Below are positions 1 through 12,887 of a stretch of DNA of 64,000 bases, in pieces. The stretch comes from Lumnitzera littorea (lineage: Eukaryota; Streptophyta; Magnoliopsida; Myrtales; Combretaceae). A program made the position numbers and the translations under genes. Each line of letters starts with the position of its first letter. Position 1 is the first letter of the stretch. The stretch spans positions 4,895,700-4,959,699 of the forward strand of contig JAMXBB010000004.1 of NCBI GenBank assembly GCA_024138015.1, written 5' to 3'. Under the pieces are notes generated by a model. That model was given only the letters and a program-made list of their open reading frames with translations. It was not told the DNA's origin and did no database searches.

Positions 1-2080
1 TACCATTTTTTAAGAACATGGTTGTGCCATTCCAAAGAATAATAAGAGAAAAAAGATGATAAATGCTTTAATTTTCATGGTTGTCAAAGTTTCAACCAAT
101 GATACCAATGTCATTTCTACGTGTTTATTCCCTAAATAATAAGAGATAGATAATAAATAGATATAGATAAAATGTAATGGATAGTGGAGATAATGGAAAT
201 TAAATATGAAAAGACATAATTTGATAAGATTATTGTAGAAACAAATTAATGATTACATAAAAGGATTGGAGGTAAAAGTGAAAAGCGCTTTTGAAAATAT
301 ATATTATAATATGATTCATAATCCTAAAAAGGGTTGACTAGTCCCTTGTTATATATCACTTGATTTGTTTAATTATCATAGATCCATACTACAGATCTTA
401 TCGATAAAAGATAGAAAATTGAATACTTTCTTACCATTTTTAGCACATAAGGTCGATGAACATTGCATACTTACATTTTTATTTTACTATTGTATATCTA
501 GTGAGTTTGCTAGTTGGATTTATAATGACAATTTAAATAAAATAAAGAGTTGTAACGATGTAACTAGATGAACTTAGAAGCTGTATCCCTACATATATAA
601 ATTACATTGTATATACATGTAATCTACATTATATTACTATGATGTCACATTTTATGTTTATCTTATAATACACATTATATAATATAACATAATGATATTA
701 GTTATCATATTTTATATTGTACAATACACTAATAATATTATAATACTCAGTTACTTAGTATAATTTAATTTAAATAATCATATATTGCATTACAAACAAA
801 ATGTTATATATTGATTATATTATCCCATAACATATTTCTTACCCCCTAAAAAGCAAGCCTTCTAACAAAGATGACAAGTAGATAAGGCCAATGAGAAATA
901 GCTCAATAGGAAGAAACCTGATTACAAGTGGATTGTTAATGTGGTACAATAGGGCCCTTTCTTAGAAAATGTGAAAACATCATAAGTTTATAGAGATTGC
1001 AATTTTAAGCCTAGATACCTAGATAAATAAATAGAATATGAATATCCCATAAGAATTAAGTCATATCTCTTAAATGATATCTTTATTTATCTTACCTTTA
1101 GTCACATCCTATCATATACATAATAAAAAAAAAAAAAAATTGACATGCATCTAACCTTTAACTACATCTCTCTCATAAATAATAACCTATGATTGAAAAT
1201 AACATAAATGGAGATAGATTTGAGATTGTGAAAACTTCATCTATCCTACAAGCACATGGATCCAGAGTGCTTGGAGATGGAGCATAACAGATCAAGTTTA
1301 TACATAGATTATTCTTGTTGATGAGGTAACCAAAGAGTATATGTGTAATGCATGGATGAACCACAAAAGAGAGTTAGTGAGGCTAGTCTTGTCATCGATT
1401 AGAACTCTTATACCATCAACAACCAACAATCTTGAATATTTTTTTTTTTCTCCCAAAATAATTAATTCCACTGGCTTTAGTAATCACATTGATTAAATTT
1501 GCAAAGGCAAGCAAAACCTGAATTAAGTAGGTATATGAAGGCTTGTCTACTGGCTCAAATGGGCTTGGAACTGCTGGTTCATTGGTTGATGAATGCTTGA
1601 ACCATAATCAATCCATGGGGGTACAATCTTGGGTTGATCTACATAAACAAATGGTACAAAGCTGATTCACTAGGCCCATAAACCTTTTTTTTTTTTAAAT
1701 TTTCCTACTTTTTAATCCTTGTTGGAATATTCCTTTTCTTTTTCAATCTTTTATAAAAATTTCCAAGTCCATTTTTTGTTTATTTCCTTATTTAATTGCC
1801 CGTGAACTAGAAATTTTATTTTTTAAATAATTTCTTTTTAGGATCTCGAAATAATTTATTTGATCCGAGCAATGTTATATTACAAATTTTAATAACAATG
1901 ACCAATCTGATAAAAATTGTAAATGTGAATGTTGCATGACATGTGAATGTGAAGGATGTAAATTTGCAACCTAAAATGGCCCTAGAATTTTTTTATTTTT
2001 TAAATATCAGGCTTGAACCAATGGTTTGCCCTTCTAGTTCATAACTTGTCCAACTCGACTAGATGGTAGCCTTGAAACAT
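1..2080. other. AT-rich non-coding DNA, no gene seen
   Basis: No open frame here has coding character. The short frames near 365 and 1173 have no recognisable motif. The stretch contains A/T homopolymers (about 1126-1139 and 1440-1449). From about 1,500 to 2,060 it has slightly more GC-balanced text that may belong to an old repeat, but no ends could be defined. Confidence 0.5.
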
Positions 2081-5000
2081 GTAAACTCTACAAAATTTTG
2101 ATAAGTCAAAAGCGTAATCGGATGAAGGAGTTCTTAAATAGTCCCTAGAACCACCCTAAACATGATTATAATACCTAAGTGAAGGAATCAAGCCCTAAGT
2201 GTTTGACTAAAACCCTAATTGAAGTAAGCCCTAAAAACCTAACTAAATGAGCATGAACCCTAATACTTAAAAATCCTTAGAACGATGGCAATACCCTAAA
2301 ATGATCATTTAATCCTAATTAAGTGTTCAAATACCTTAATGTCACAAATAAGTACTAATAGTAAGGTTGAATCGATCAAGTGTTCAAGCTCGTACATGGA
2401 TCGAATTACTATAAACGAGTACCAAACCCTAAAGGAACCCTAAGTACATGTATAGGGCATTTAGAATAGCTAAATTGGAGTATTAAAGTCTAACAAAACC
2501 TACATCTAATTAGCCTAATCATGCTTAATCACCACTAATTACCCTAATAAAATCCTAATACTTAACCAACCCCATTACATCTTGATTAGATACAAATCAA
2601 ACATGATTAATGACTAAAGGTCAAACTCTTAATCCCCTTTTAAAATATCTTATACCCTAAGGGGACAAGATCTTGCCTAAATTGGCAAAAAGCATAAAAG
2701 GTATATGATCTCCATTTTGTACCTTATTCTTGATTTCTCAAACAATCAAAGCTTATCCCCTTTACCCTCTCTCCTTGCCACGACCTACTATCCCCATTTG
2801 CCACCCTCATTTTTGTTTTCTCAAACCCTAAACACACTCATAAATACTTTCGAACTCCCTTAAAAATCCAAACACACAAAACTTCCATCCTTCTTTTCTC
2901 TCTCGACCACCACCAACCACTTTAGCGCCTACCCCTATAACTTCACCACTACCACTCCAAATCACTCCAAACCAAGTCCTACACCTCATACACATATTCC
3001 CTTTGTTGACTGACACACTTATACCCCCTTATGCATACCAAGGTTTATGGCACACAACCATAAAGAAGAGCTTTCTACACTTTGCTCCAGTAAGAATTTA
3101 AGTTAGGTTTTTTCCTTAGTTTTCTTGTAAGATAAAGCTAGATACTTATATATATATATTTTTTTTTTAAACTTATTTTACAGCAACCCCATAGAAGTTC
3201 TAAGAGTTTCAAGAAGGTTAACAAAGGTAAATATTTGAAAAACCACCTTTAGTAGAAGTTATAACACAAATAGTCTAAGTTATGTAGAGTAGTGTAATTG
3301 TTAGTAGAAAATCTTCAAGTAGGATGATGAAACCCCTATTCTCCATGCATACCACCCCTTTTATATTCTCTCACACACATTTCAACGCACTTTTATAAGG
3401 TAATTAAGGTTTAGATTGGTAGAAACATAGGTTACTTAAGTCAAAACACCATAAAAATCAAGTGTTGCATGAAAATGGAAAGTTTAACCCTAGAAACCAC
3501 TCTTAGCCACCACTTTCATTAAACTACTAGATCTGGAACCTTTTTTTTAGTAGCTTAATGACATGTTTATTTAGTGTTAAGTATGGTTTAGGACTTAATT
3601 AATCAATCTAAGTAAGATAAAGTATGGTTAGGACCCTAAATTAGCATAGTTAGTGATTATAGGCCTAAGGATGGTGTTAATAACCCCAAAAACCATAATG
3701 AACAGATCTATAACCATATTAAAAATGAGTTAAACTTAAATCTAATATTAGGTTTGAGTCCAAAAAGACAAGTGAGCTTAAGCCAAAGACCTTAAATAAT
3801 GATTTAGACACAAAAAGTCTAAAAGAACCAATTTTTGAGCCCATGTAACTCGGTGACCAGATCTAAACTCTAGGATAAAGGGCTTAGGAAGAGTTATTTA
3901 AAAGGTCCATGAAACCCAAAGGCTCATCCAAGACACCCACCATAAGCTCCTTAGTGATTTAGGGCCTAATAAAAAAACTCATTTGGACTTATAAGAGCAT
4001 CACTAAGGTCTACTTTAAAATTTTGAAATGTTAGGTAGAAAAAACTCATTTAAAATACTTAAATGAAGCCTAAAATTATTAAACATAAAGCCTAAAGTCA
4101 AAAACTAAGCCCATGGCCCAAAACTAAGACCAAACCCTAAAGTGACTCAACTCACCATTTAGACCTATGACCTTGCAAGGCCCAAACCAAAAACTTACTA
4201 ATCCAGAAACTTAAAAATAACTTCACCAAATGAAAGAACATTCGAAAACGATGAAAATGACTATATGATCACTAAAAACGAAGTTAAAATGGGGAAGATA
4301 TACCCAAATTACGAAAACAAGATATACCCAAATTACCAAAACAACTAACTCCGAGTTAATGAGTAGTAAGCCTAGTTAATTAATGTAAATAGAATACTCA
4401 TAAAACTTAATTATATTCTTAGGGGATGAGGAGTTTGACTTGGACACAATAGAGGATTACTGGGACTACTGAACATCATGGCCGAGTGAGTACACCGCCC
4501 CTACATTGCTTGTTTGTACTTGTAGTTAGTGAACCATTTAATTATGTTAAGTAATTGAATCTGTTGCATGTTTGGGGCATATAGGATACAGTATGTGCTT
4601 GATATGGTTGAACTTGTTTGTAAAGTATCTTAAGATTACATAAACTTATATGCTTGTTGCATTAGAACTTAGGATCTTAGAGTGTTTGCATATAATGATT
4701 GGTCACTCATGAACCGAATTAATAAATGCTTGACCCCTAATTAAACCGGCCATGCATCGCATCTTATAACATGATAATAAGGGCATCAGCATCTTGTAGT
4801 AGAACAGGAGATTATGCTTAGAGGATCTATAATGTAAATTGTGTATTGAAAATTGTGTATTGAAAATTGTTATCGTACGATATATACCTCAACCTTTAGG
4901 AACTATATGGCTCCGAGGAGTGCTGCCTTCTACTTGAGGCTGTATCGTGTTTACTGCTGAAGGTGATATGGATAACAAGAGACTATGAATTTGACGTGGA

Positions 5001-5700
5001 TACCCAAATCCTGACGTGCCAAAATACTTCCTAACTCGAGCAATGGTGGGCATTAAAATCGTACTGTATACAGTTACCAACCGATTGTATATATTGTTGC
5101 ATTGCATATGTTTAACAATGTATTCATACGCTTGAATAATAACTTGCTTGTTATAGAGTAAGTAGGTTACTCATTAAGTAGTTGAACTTACCCCCCTATA
5201 GTTTATTGTTATAGCAGGACTTGTAGATGGAGTCGAGCCGTGGGATGCCCAAGGTCAATAACACAAGCTTAGAATTGGGAGTGAAGAAGTTAAGAGCTTG
5301 AGCAAACTATTTGTTTATATATATGAACTCTCTTTAATTTCCAATTATTAAGTATCTTTAGTTTATTGAGTAGCGTAGACTACTTATAGTGATTTATCTT
5401 GGTACTGTATGACTAATTTAGGGAAAACCCGATATTCCCGCTTATCTATGTTATGTTAGTGATCATTTGGATAGCTTAACTTTAATTTATATGTTATGTT
5501 ATTACTTAATACTAGTTACTGAGAGAAGGTTGTAATTGTAAAAGTCTTGTATAATACGCCAAAAGCCTCTAATCAAGGATGGTGCTTGATCTCGGATCTT
5601 CACGTATTACATGGTAATACTATCATGACTCAACCCCCCCCCCCCCCCCCCCCCCCCCCCAACCTTCCCTTCGAGCAGTGACAAATCGCTTAAACCCTTA
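2081..5700 (+). mobile_element. Probable LTR-retrotransposon-derived sequence (degenerate)
   Basis: The stretch has no coding frame but resembles the long LTRs of plant Ty3/gypsy elements. It has a U3-like tract full of CCCTAA words (about 2150-2830), a leader-like C/T-rich tract (2750-3020), and TE-like segments near 4440-4500 and 5160-5240 where GTTACTCA is followed by a CTTACCCCC run. The last segment resembles, in opposite orientation, a part of the 26,195-29,212 element near 26,600. No TG...CA pair with a target duplication could be fixed, so both borders are approximate. An unusual 27-base C run sits at its right side. This is an inference from composition and motif resemblance, not from a protein domain. 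Confidence 0.35.
5634..5660 (+). repeat. Homopolymer of 27 C
   Basis: An uninterrupted run of 27 cytosines, the only long C/G homopolymer in a window otherwise dominated by A/T runs. It could be real or an assembly or read-length artefact. Confidence 0.9.
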
Positions 5701-7187
5701 AGGCTCTGTTGTTTAGGCTATGCTTTGGTCTGACTACTTATTAGCCTAAGTCAGTTCATAGGCTCGTCGAACGGGTTTATAGTATGAAACTAGCCCTTGA
5801 ATATGTCTAGATATATGAGCATTGTACTTAAAATAGGTAAGGATAGATGTAGGTGGTTTAGGGCCAGTTTTGGTGGCGATTTCAACTCAATTTTACCCAT
5901 CATTTTATATAAATTTCTAAATTGATTCATCTTGGTGATGAACCATATCTAGCTCACAAGGTCCTTTATTTGATGTCACAAAACTTCGACTTTGTTTGGT
6001 TTTTGGTAAAATTTCACTAAACGCCATTGTATTTTCTAAAAGTACCATAATAGCCACTGAATTTTTATTTTGACTATTAAAACCAAATCATACTACTCTG
6101 GTGACTCTTTGGTCATATGGTAATTGAAATCTTACGTGTCACTTATGATTTATTTATATGTCAACTTATAGGTAAAGATATTAAAAGAATATGCTCCTGT
6201 ACCTCCAAAAACTCGAGTTATTATAAAAAGAGAACCCTTTCATCTACTAAAATCCTACAGTTTCTTTACAAAAAAACGGACACTACAATTCTCACAAATA
6301 TTAATGCCTTCTCATTGGAAAAACTTTTTACTAGTTCTATGAATAAGTCTTCTCCTCCACCTTCTTATTTGAAAAAGTATGTGATTATTTCTTGCTTGTA
6401 AATATTATTATGCTAGAATTCTATCTTCACAAGTATCAAACACTACAATTTTCAAATGAAACTATTTTTCTTTTACAGTGATGAACCTATTTATGTGACT
6501 CCAGTGAAGATTTTTCCAAATTACTCTTTTTAGATTTCTTTTTTCCCTTTACTTTTTTCATGTCTCTTTTAGGTTTTTGGTTGTCACAAGTTATCATTTT
6601 TCTCTATCTTATGTCTACATGCACTATTAGAGACAACATTCTCATTTTTGTGTTATACGTCTTTCAAAATCTAATTTTAGTCACACTGGAATGGTCAAAA
6701 GTAATTCTCTTATACAGTAGAGATATTACTTTAAATGTATAATTGAAATTGTTGTTATATATGGTGAAATGTTGGAAAGAAAGAAGTAAAAGGAAAAGCA
6801 AAAGCAAAAAATATATGGACGATTGCAAAAGAAAAATTTTTTGTTTTAAAAAAATAATTTGGCATTTGAAATGAATGAACATTTACTTATAGGCTTTTTA
6901 ACTAATAAAAATGTTTGCTTTCTATAATAATTTGGGGTTTTGGAAGGAAAGGAACAAACTCTTTTAGTATCTTTACATATAGGATAATATGTAGATAAGT
7001 TGTAAATGCCATATAGGATTTTTGCTTGCCATGTGACCAAAAAGTCATCAGAATGGTATGATTCGAATTTTTTAGAAAGTTGGTAGTTTGAGTAGTCAAA
7101 ATAAAAGTTTAGTTTTTAATAAGGTGTGAAAAGTCCTAAATTGTTTAAAAACTTCGAATGAACTAAGGGAACTTGTAGGTAAAAAAG

Positions 7188-8350
7188 ATGACCAGAGGTT
7201 TACACCTAGGCGCCAATAAGGACACTGAAAGTGATAGATCTCGTCGGAGTCGAAAGTAGCTGGCGATCGAAGATGATGTCAATCAGGTGGTATAATGCCT
7301 TAGCGAAATAGGAGAAAATTCAAACACACTAAGAAATTTTGGGACACTACCGTTTTAGATCCATTACTTAATAATGTTGCCAGAGCTTATGAAAATTATG
7401 TTTAGCTAAAGCAAAATCAAATACACATATGGACTACGATGTAGAGACAAATCTTACAAAAGAGGAGGAAGATCAATTGAATCAAAAAGCAGATCTAGGA
7501 GTCCGTTATGGCAATTTCTCTAATATCAAAAAAGAAAGTATTTAAGCACCTTGGAGACATGCCTTGGTTGCAAAACTCATGGGTCTAAATCTAGGATTAA
7601 TCCTAAGCAATAGGGTAAATAAAATGTCAGCTGTGAATCGACATTCTAAGAGGATTCACTTTGGAGCAAGTTACTGTATTATTTTGCTAAATAACGAAAG
7701 CGTTTTCTAATGGATCATTTGAAATGGACCTTAGTTCGTAAATGGATATTATTTAGCCCTAAAACAATGGGAGCCAAATTTCCGATCAGAATTCTCTAAA
7801 TTCAATGCAATAGTAGTGTGGATTAGAATCTTGGGATTGCTTATTAAACTGTTTTCATCGATGGCTATTAAACGCATAGGGGAGAAAATTAATCCGATTC
7901 TTCAATTCAACTCCTTCACTATAAATACGGAATGTAGAAGATTTCCGTGGATATGTGTGTCAATGGACATAGACAAGCCGCTGAAACACAATGTCATTAT
8001 TAATTGAATAGTTGCAAAATTTTCTATGAAGGGCTCTCACAAATATGTGAGGCTTGTGGTTGTATTAATCATAATAAATTGCAGCGTCTTATGAGAAATA
8101 TCCAAACGAATATAATACGGCAAACCCTACCACTGGCCAAATTAATGATGAGAACAGGAAGGGGGAGGATATTCAAAAGAATACAGGGATAAAAGAGCCC
8201 GAGAAAGGACGAAGTAACGAAGTAAACAAGATTGCAACTGAATGCTATAACCCCTAAGTTTCTCCAAATGAAGCAAATGAGAACAATGGATGGATTGAGA
8301 TTAGAGTCAAAAGGCAAGGTAAGGGAACAATAAGAGAATCAAATATAGGC
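7188..8350 (+). pseudogene. LINE ORF1 (gag-like, DUF4283/zinc-knuckle) remnant
   Basis: A start-like ATG at 7188 lies 62 bp inside the LINE. Across frames one can read the typical plant LINE ORF1 pattern. At about 7816-8007 a segment runs WIRILGLLIKLF, then IKRIGEKI, then CRRFPWICVSMDIDKPL. It is followed near 8030-8075 by the frame GLSQICEACGCINH, which resembles the CxxCG(x)xGH knuckle start. In intact family members this protein binds the element RNA. Here the frame is broken by several stops (for example 8005) and shifts, so no product is expected. The assignment rests on motif order and on its position upstream of endonuclease and reverse transcriptase. Confidence 0.7.
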
Positions 8351-9309
8351 CAAGTATAAGGGGACAAAAATTTTGTCAAATCAAAACCCTTAGGTAATAT
8401 TTATTCTCAGTCATCATTTGAAAGAAGTGAAGGAGATAGAGATATGAATGATAGAGAAGTTAATAAAGTAGTCATTGTGTCTACTACTATATTGAATCAA
8501 AATGAAGAGTTACAAGGGAAGGGAAAGATACGAAAAGATGCAACACTTGCATTTAAATCATGTCTTTTCCAAATGGCTGCTTCTTTTCAGGAAAGTAAAA
8601 AGTTATAAGGGAAACAAAATCAAGCGACCTTTGGAGTAGAGTTTATTTTCGGCTAAACCAAATCCATATCTAAGGGTACATCATTGAAGAAAATAATACG
8701 TCAAAATAGATGCCATGGCGAAGTCGAATGGATACTACTTCTTCTACTGGTTTAGGGTCCAATGTCAAAAGTTCATGTGGACTCAAGGATTTGGCAAACA
8801 TAAAATGAAAGAATGAACATCAAGCTATATACGGAGATAATAAGAATCGAGATAATTGCCATACGATAAAGACGGAACAAAGTTCCGAAAGTGACCTTCA
8901 AGCCAATGTTCTAGAATTGGCCGGTGTACATGACAAGACAGGGCTTGGCAAAGAGAAGAAGCAAAGGAACCATTCTCTTCAAGATGCCAATGTTTAAGCA
9001 GAATGTGACCAATGTAGACTTTCTGTCGCATGCAAAGACTTCATGCAAAGGCGTAGCAAAGTTCATAATGGCATCGAGAGCAGATCACCTAGAGATATAG
9101 TATGCTCCCTTTATAATACCGGCATTCGAGGAAGTTTGCAATAAAATTTTGATTCAGGCTACAAAAACAACCATGGCATGGCAAGCACAATATTTTCGCC
9201 ATGCAATTAAAACTCGAGAATGTAGAGAGAGGGCAACGAACCACCAGCTTTGGAGTGGTATGACTTTCAATGTAAGCTTTCCAATCTTGAACTAATGGAT
9301 ACACTCTCC

Positions 9310-10280
9310 TCAAATATGTGCTTGCACCCCTTCAAAGTGCTTGCTTTGAATGCAAGAGGAGCTTCATCTAGAGTTTAGTAGCAGGTGATAAGGGACCTTA
9401 TCTAATGATATGATTTGCAAGTTGTGGTGATTATTGAAATCAAATTGAATCAAGCAAGAAAAGATAACTTGCGCATGTTCTTGGGTTTTGAGGAAATGCT
9501 TTGTGGGGAAGTTAGCAGACTAAGTGATGGTATTGTTATGTTATGGCGAAAACAAGCTGTACGGGTCAAAAACCACCGAATATCTCGCCAGTAGATTCTT
9601 GCTCACATTGAGGTAAATTCTTTTGAATCTCAATTGGTTTATTTTTAGCATATATACACACCCTTCAGGTGGGATTCAACAAGACTTATGGAAAGAGCTA
9701 AAAAAGATTACTCACATTATCAATGATATATGGCTTCTAATTAGGGAATTTAATGAAGTTTTGACAAATGATGAGATATGAGGGGGAAGAAATATTATAT
9801 AATTGAGAGCCAGAAAGTACTAAGAATGTATGGATAATTGTGGCATGGTTGATTTAGGCTATGTAGGACATAGGTATCTTAGATAAAGGGCACTGGAAAC
9901 ATGGCAAATATAATTCAATTAAGAATTAATAGGGCATGAGCTAATTATGAGTGGCGTGCCTTTTATCCTGAAACTAAGATTTATCATTTTTCAAGTATTG
10001 GTTTAAACCACTGTCCTTTACTTTTAACCACCTACCCCGCTCTTATGATGGGCATAAGGGATCAAAGACCATTCCACTTCCAACTTATGTGGCTTAAACA
10101 CCCTAATTTTGAGGAGTTTGTTGCATCACACTGGACCTTATCAAAAACCAACATTTTGTTTAGGGGAGTAGGTATGGTAAGTGGTGGCACAGAGGACCTC
10201 GAAGCTTTCGTTGCAAAACTTCAAGAGTGGAATATAGAAGTGATTAGGATAGTACATGTTAAGAAAAATTTATTACCGTA
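9310..10280 (+). pseudogene. LINE ORF2 endonuclease domain remnant
   Basis: The endonuclease start motif appears as FKVLALNARGA at about 9330-9362, matching the usual NxRG opening of plant LINE endonucleases. It is followed by an E-x-K-L-like block (about 9435), a GGxxLLW-like block (DGIVMLWR, near 9530), a DLGYxG-like block (about 9850) and RPFHFQLMWLKHPNFEEFV at 10069-10125, the usual region before reverse transcriptase. In intact elements it nicks target DNA to prime reverse transcription. Stops at 9377-9382 and many later ones inactivate it. Confidence 0.65.
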
Positions 10281-10779
10281 GAAGATAGAGTATCTCTTGG
10301 AAAGAATTTGAAGTAATCCCAACTAAGCATTATTAGACATAGAAAGTTTCCTACAGGAAACTTTAAAGCAAATATTGAATCAAGGAGAGAAATTATAGGC
10401 AGCCAAAGCACATGCTAAGTGGATAGTAGATGGTGAGCAAAATACAAGGCTATTTCATGCTTCCATGTTAGCAACAAGAGCGAAAGGAAGAATTGCGGGC
10501 TTATTTGATGATGTTAACAATTGGATCATAATCACTTTGAACTAAAAAATATGACTACCTATTTTTTCTCGAATTTATCCTGTACAAAGAGGGCCTTTTT
10601 AAAATCAATCCCTCCAGTTTGGTTGCCAAGATGGGAATCTTTTGATCAAACTACTGTTTCTAATTTGACTAAAGTGACTCGAGAGAAGGTGAAGAAGGCA
10701 ATGTGGAGTATAGAGAACATTAAGACACTTGGGCAGGATGGTTTGCACTCATAATTTTATAATGAATGCTAGCCAGTAG

Positions 10780-12780
10780 TAGAGGAATGGAGTCATACCT
10801 AATGAAATCAACCAAACGTTACTAGTTTTAATTCTTAAAAAAGATGGGGCAAACCAGCTAATGGAATTTCGGCCCATAAGTTTATTTATAGCTTTGAATA
10901 AAACGTTGGGTAAGATCTTGGTTAATCATCTGTAGCCACATCTCCAAAAACTCATTAGCTAAGAACAATCTAGTCTCGTGCTTGGAAGATTGACAAGGGA
11001 CAATGTTATCATTTTCTAAGAGCTTTTGTATTCCCTTAAGTAGAAGAAAGGAGGGACAGCATGATGTACTTCAATTTTCCAGAAAAGTGGATCAAAATTG
11101 TGGGATCATGCCTTGCAACAAGTTCCTTTCAGGTTCTTTTCAATGAAACTATGCTAAATGAATTCCACCCTAGTCAGGGAGTACGCCAAGGAGACCTTAT
11201 GTCCCCATACCTTTTTATCATTGCCATGGAAGTATTAAGCCAATGCAATAAGGAACTTATCAAAGTTGGAACATGGAAACCAATTAAGCTAAAGGGCTCA
11301 AATGTTGAGATCTTGCATATGTTTTTTTGCGGACAACTTGGTTCTCATAGGGGAAGCTATGTTGGATAATACAAGAGTAATGCACCAAGTTCTAAATACC
11401 TTTGGGATCATGTCGAGCCAAAAGGTGAATTACAAAAAGTCTTGTGCATCTAAATTACTTCGAAAATTCAGACGCACACCTTGAGGAACAAATCTGCAAC
11501 ATCTTTAGCATTAACTTGAATGTAGAGTTGGGAAAATGCCTTGAGGTGCCATTAAAAATAGGTGGTAGGATAAAATTTGTGGATTTATCCTTCTTATTAG
11601 AAAAAAAAAAAAATGAAGGAAATTATCTGGATGGAAGGTAAAATTGTTGAGTGCCCTGACAAAGAAATTACTCGTGACCACAACCCTTGAAAGAATCTGT
11701 AACTACTATTCTCAAATGATTTAATGCTTAAAACAAGTTGTAAACAACTAGAATATGTGTATAGGAATTTTATCTGGGGTACAAAAGAGGGAGGAAAGAA
11801 AAATTCATTAGATTTCCTCGAACTGAATTAAGCGTCTAAAAGAGGATGGAAGCCTTAGGCTCCTAGATTTACAACGAATGAATAAGTCAAATTTTGTTAA
11901 ACTGACATGGAATGTTCATAAGAAGGACTAGTTGTGGACTAACCTTATAAAAGGTAAATACCATTGGAGAAATGAAGGCTTCCAAAATAAGAAAGGCTCT
12001 GGCGTCTATGGTTCCTCTACCAATGGATGGAATAGCTTGAGAAGAAGCTAATTATGCCTCCACGGAAAATGGGTTCAGCAAATTTTTTGTTAGATCCTTA
12101 GTCAAAAAGTAGGCGAGTTCAAGACTGGCATATTGGCCCTCTTGAGAGAGATGTACATAAGATTACTGTGTCAGAATCATTAAAGACACAATGGGAGGTT
12201 GGGATGAAGAGAAAATTAGATTCCCTATTAATGTGCTTAGAGTAGCAAAATTGGGATCTTTTTATCCTCATCTTTAGATAAACAAACCACAGGACGAGAA
12301 TAATGAGGTCATATGGCCGCATGATGCAAGTAGTGAAGTCTACTGTAAAACTTTTTATTGAATGATGTATCAAGATGAAGGGAATCAACAAGAAGAAGGG
12401 AAATGGGATTGGATATGGCATACGCTAACTATTTCCCGAATGCAATATCTTCTATGGTGAATTATGCAGAATAGACTACCAACTAAAGAGAATTTGGTTA
12501 AGAGAAGGATTTTAGTTGATTAATCATGCTTGTTCTATAGGAGTGGTGTAGAAAATCAACAACACTTATTCTTGGATCGCCCTAATGTCAGACAAGTTTG
12601 GCGATTGCAAACCAAAAGACAAACACTATTGCCAAGAAAGGTTTTAAGTCGGAAACAAACAATGTCTTTTCTTATAGGTTTTCTATGGTTATTTTTTATT
12701 TAGTTGTTGCTGACTCTAGCAAAGACTAGAGTGTTATTTCTGGTTGGAGGTTGGATAATGATATTATTTAGTCAGGATGA
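10780..12780 (+). pseudogene. LINE ORF2 reverse transcriptase and zf-RVT region remnant
   Basis: RT landmarks appear in order: FRPISL near 10867, KTLGKILVNHL near 10900, a GRLTRDNV block near 10985, PEKWIKIVGSCLATSSFQVLF at about 11082-11145, GVRQGDLMSPYLFI near 11178-11220, and the catalytic box as FFADN near 11323-11337. The catalytic box is normally F/YADD. Here the second aspartate reads asparagine (GAC AAC), a change expected to abolish catalysis. A C-terminal zf-RVT-like stretch follows (WDWIWH then LLWWIMQNRLPTKENLVKRRI, about 12,408-12,515, and a later H...F region). Numerous stops and frame changes confirm it is dead. Confidence 0.8.
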
Positions 12781-12887
12781 TTTTAAATGTTTGTTTTAGA
12801 TTTGGATCATTCTTTAACAATATGTTTTTATTACCGAAAAAAAGAGTAATTAATAAGGTATTTTTTAAAATACAATGCGATTTTACC

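Larger units (their letters stand above)
7126..12850 (+). mobile_element. Degenerate near full-length L1-type LINE retrotransposon
   Basis: The element is 5.7 kb, close to the usual size of plant L1 LINEs. In order it holds a gag-like ORF1 with a CCHC-like knuckle, an apurinic-type endonuclease, reverse transcriptase and a C-terminal zf-RVT-like region, all on the plus strand and all interrupted by stops and frameshifts. The direct repeat TAATAAGGT at 7117-7125 and 12851-12859 is read as the target-site duplication. This is independently supported because the host foldback arm stops at the first copy and resumes at the second. The 3' end carries only a short degenerate A tract (about 12836-12843). 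It is non-autonomous and dead. Confidence 0.85.
6003..12887. mobile_element. Foldback (long inverted-repeat) transposable element, split by a LINE
   Basis: The left arm (about 6003-6262) aligns with the reverse complement of a right arm at about 6875-7125, at roughly 70-75% by eye. Shared blocks include ATTTTTATTTTGACTA, a TGACTNTTTGGTCA block and AAAGATANTAAAAGA. The right arm then stops and resumes at 12851-12887, where AAAATACAATG and ATTTTACC mirror the left end near 6005-6040. A LINE therefore sits inside the right arm. Without it the element is about 1.16 kb with a loop of about 610 bp. The heptamer GTTTGGT flanks both sides (5994-6000 and 12888-12894) and may be a relic of a target duplication. 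Long arms suggest a Mutator-like foldback/MITE. Short frames in the arms mirror each other and are not genes. Confidence 0.7.

Noticed and set aside
2150..2830. Interstitial telomere array.
   Set aside because: CCCTAA words are scattered and never in tandem.
6117..7099. Open frames on both strands that resemble each other.
   Set aside because: The similarity is due to the inverted arms of the foldback element, not to paired genes.
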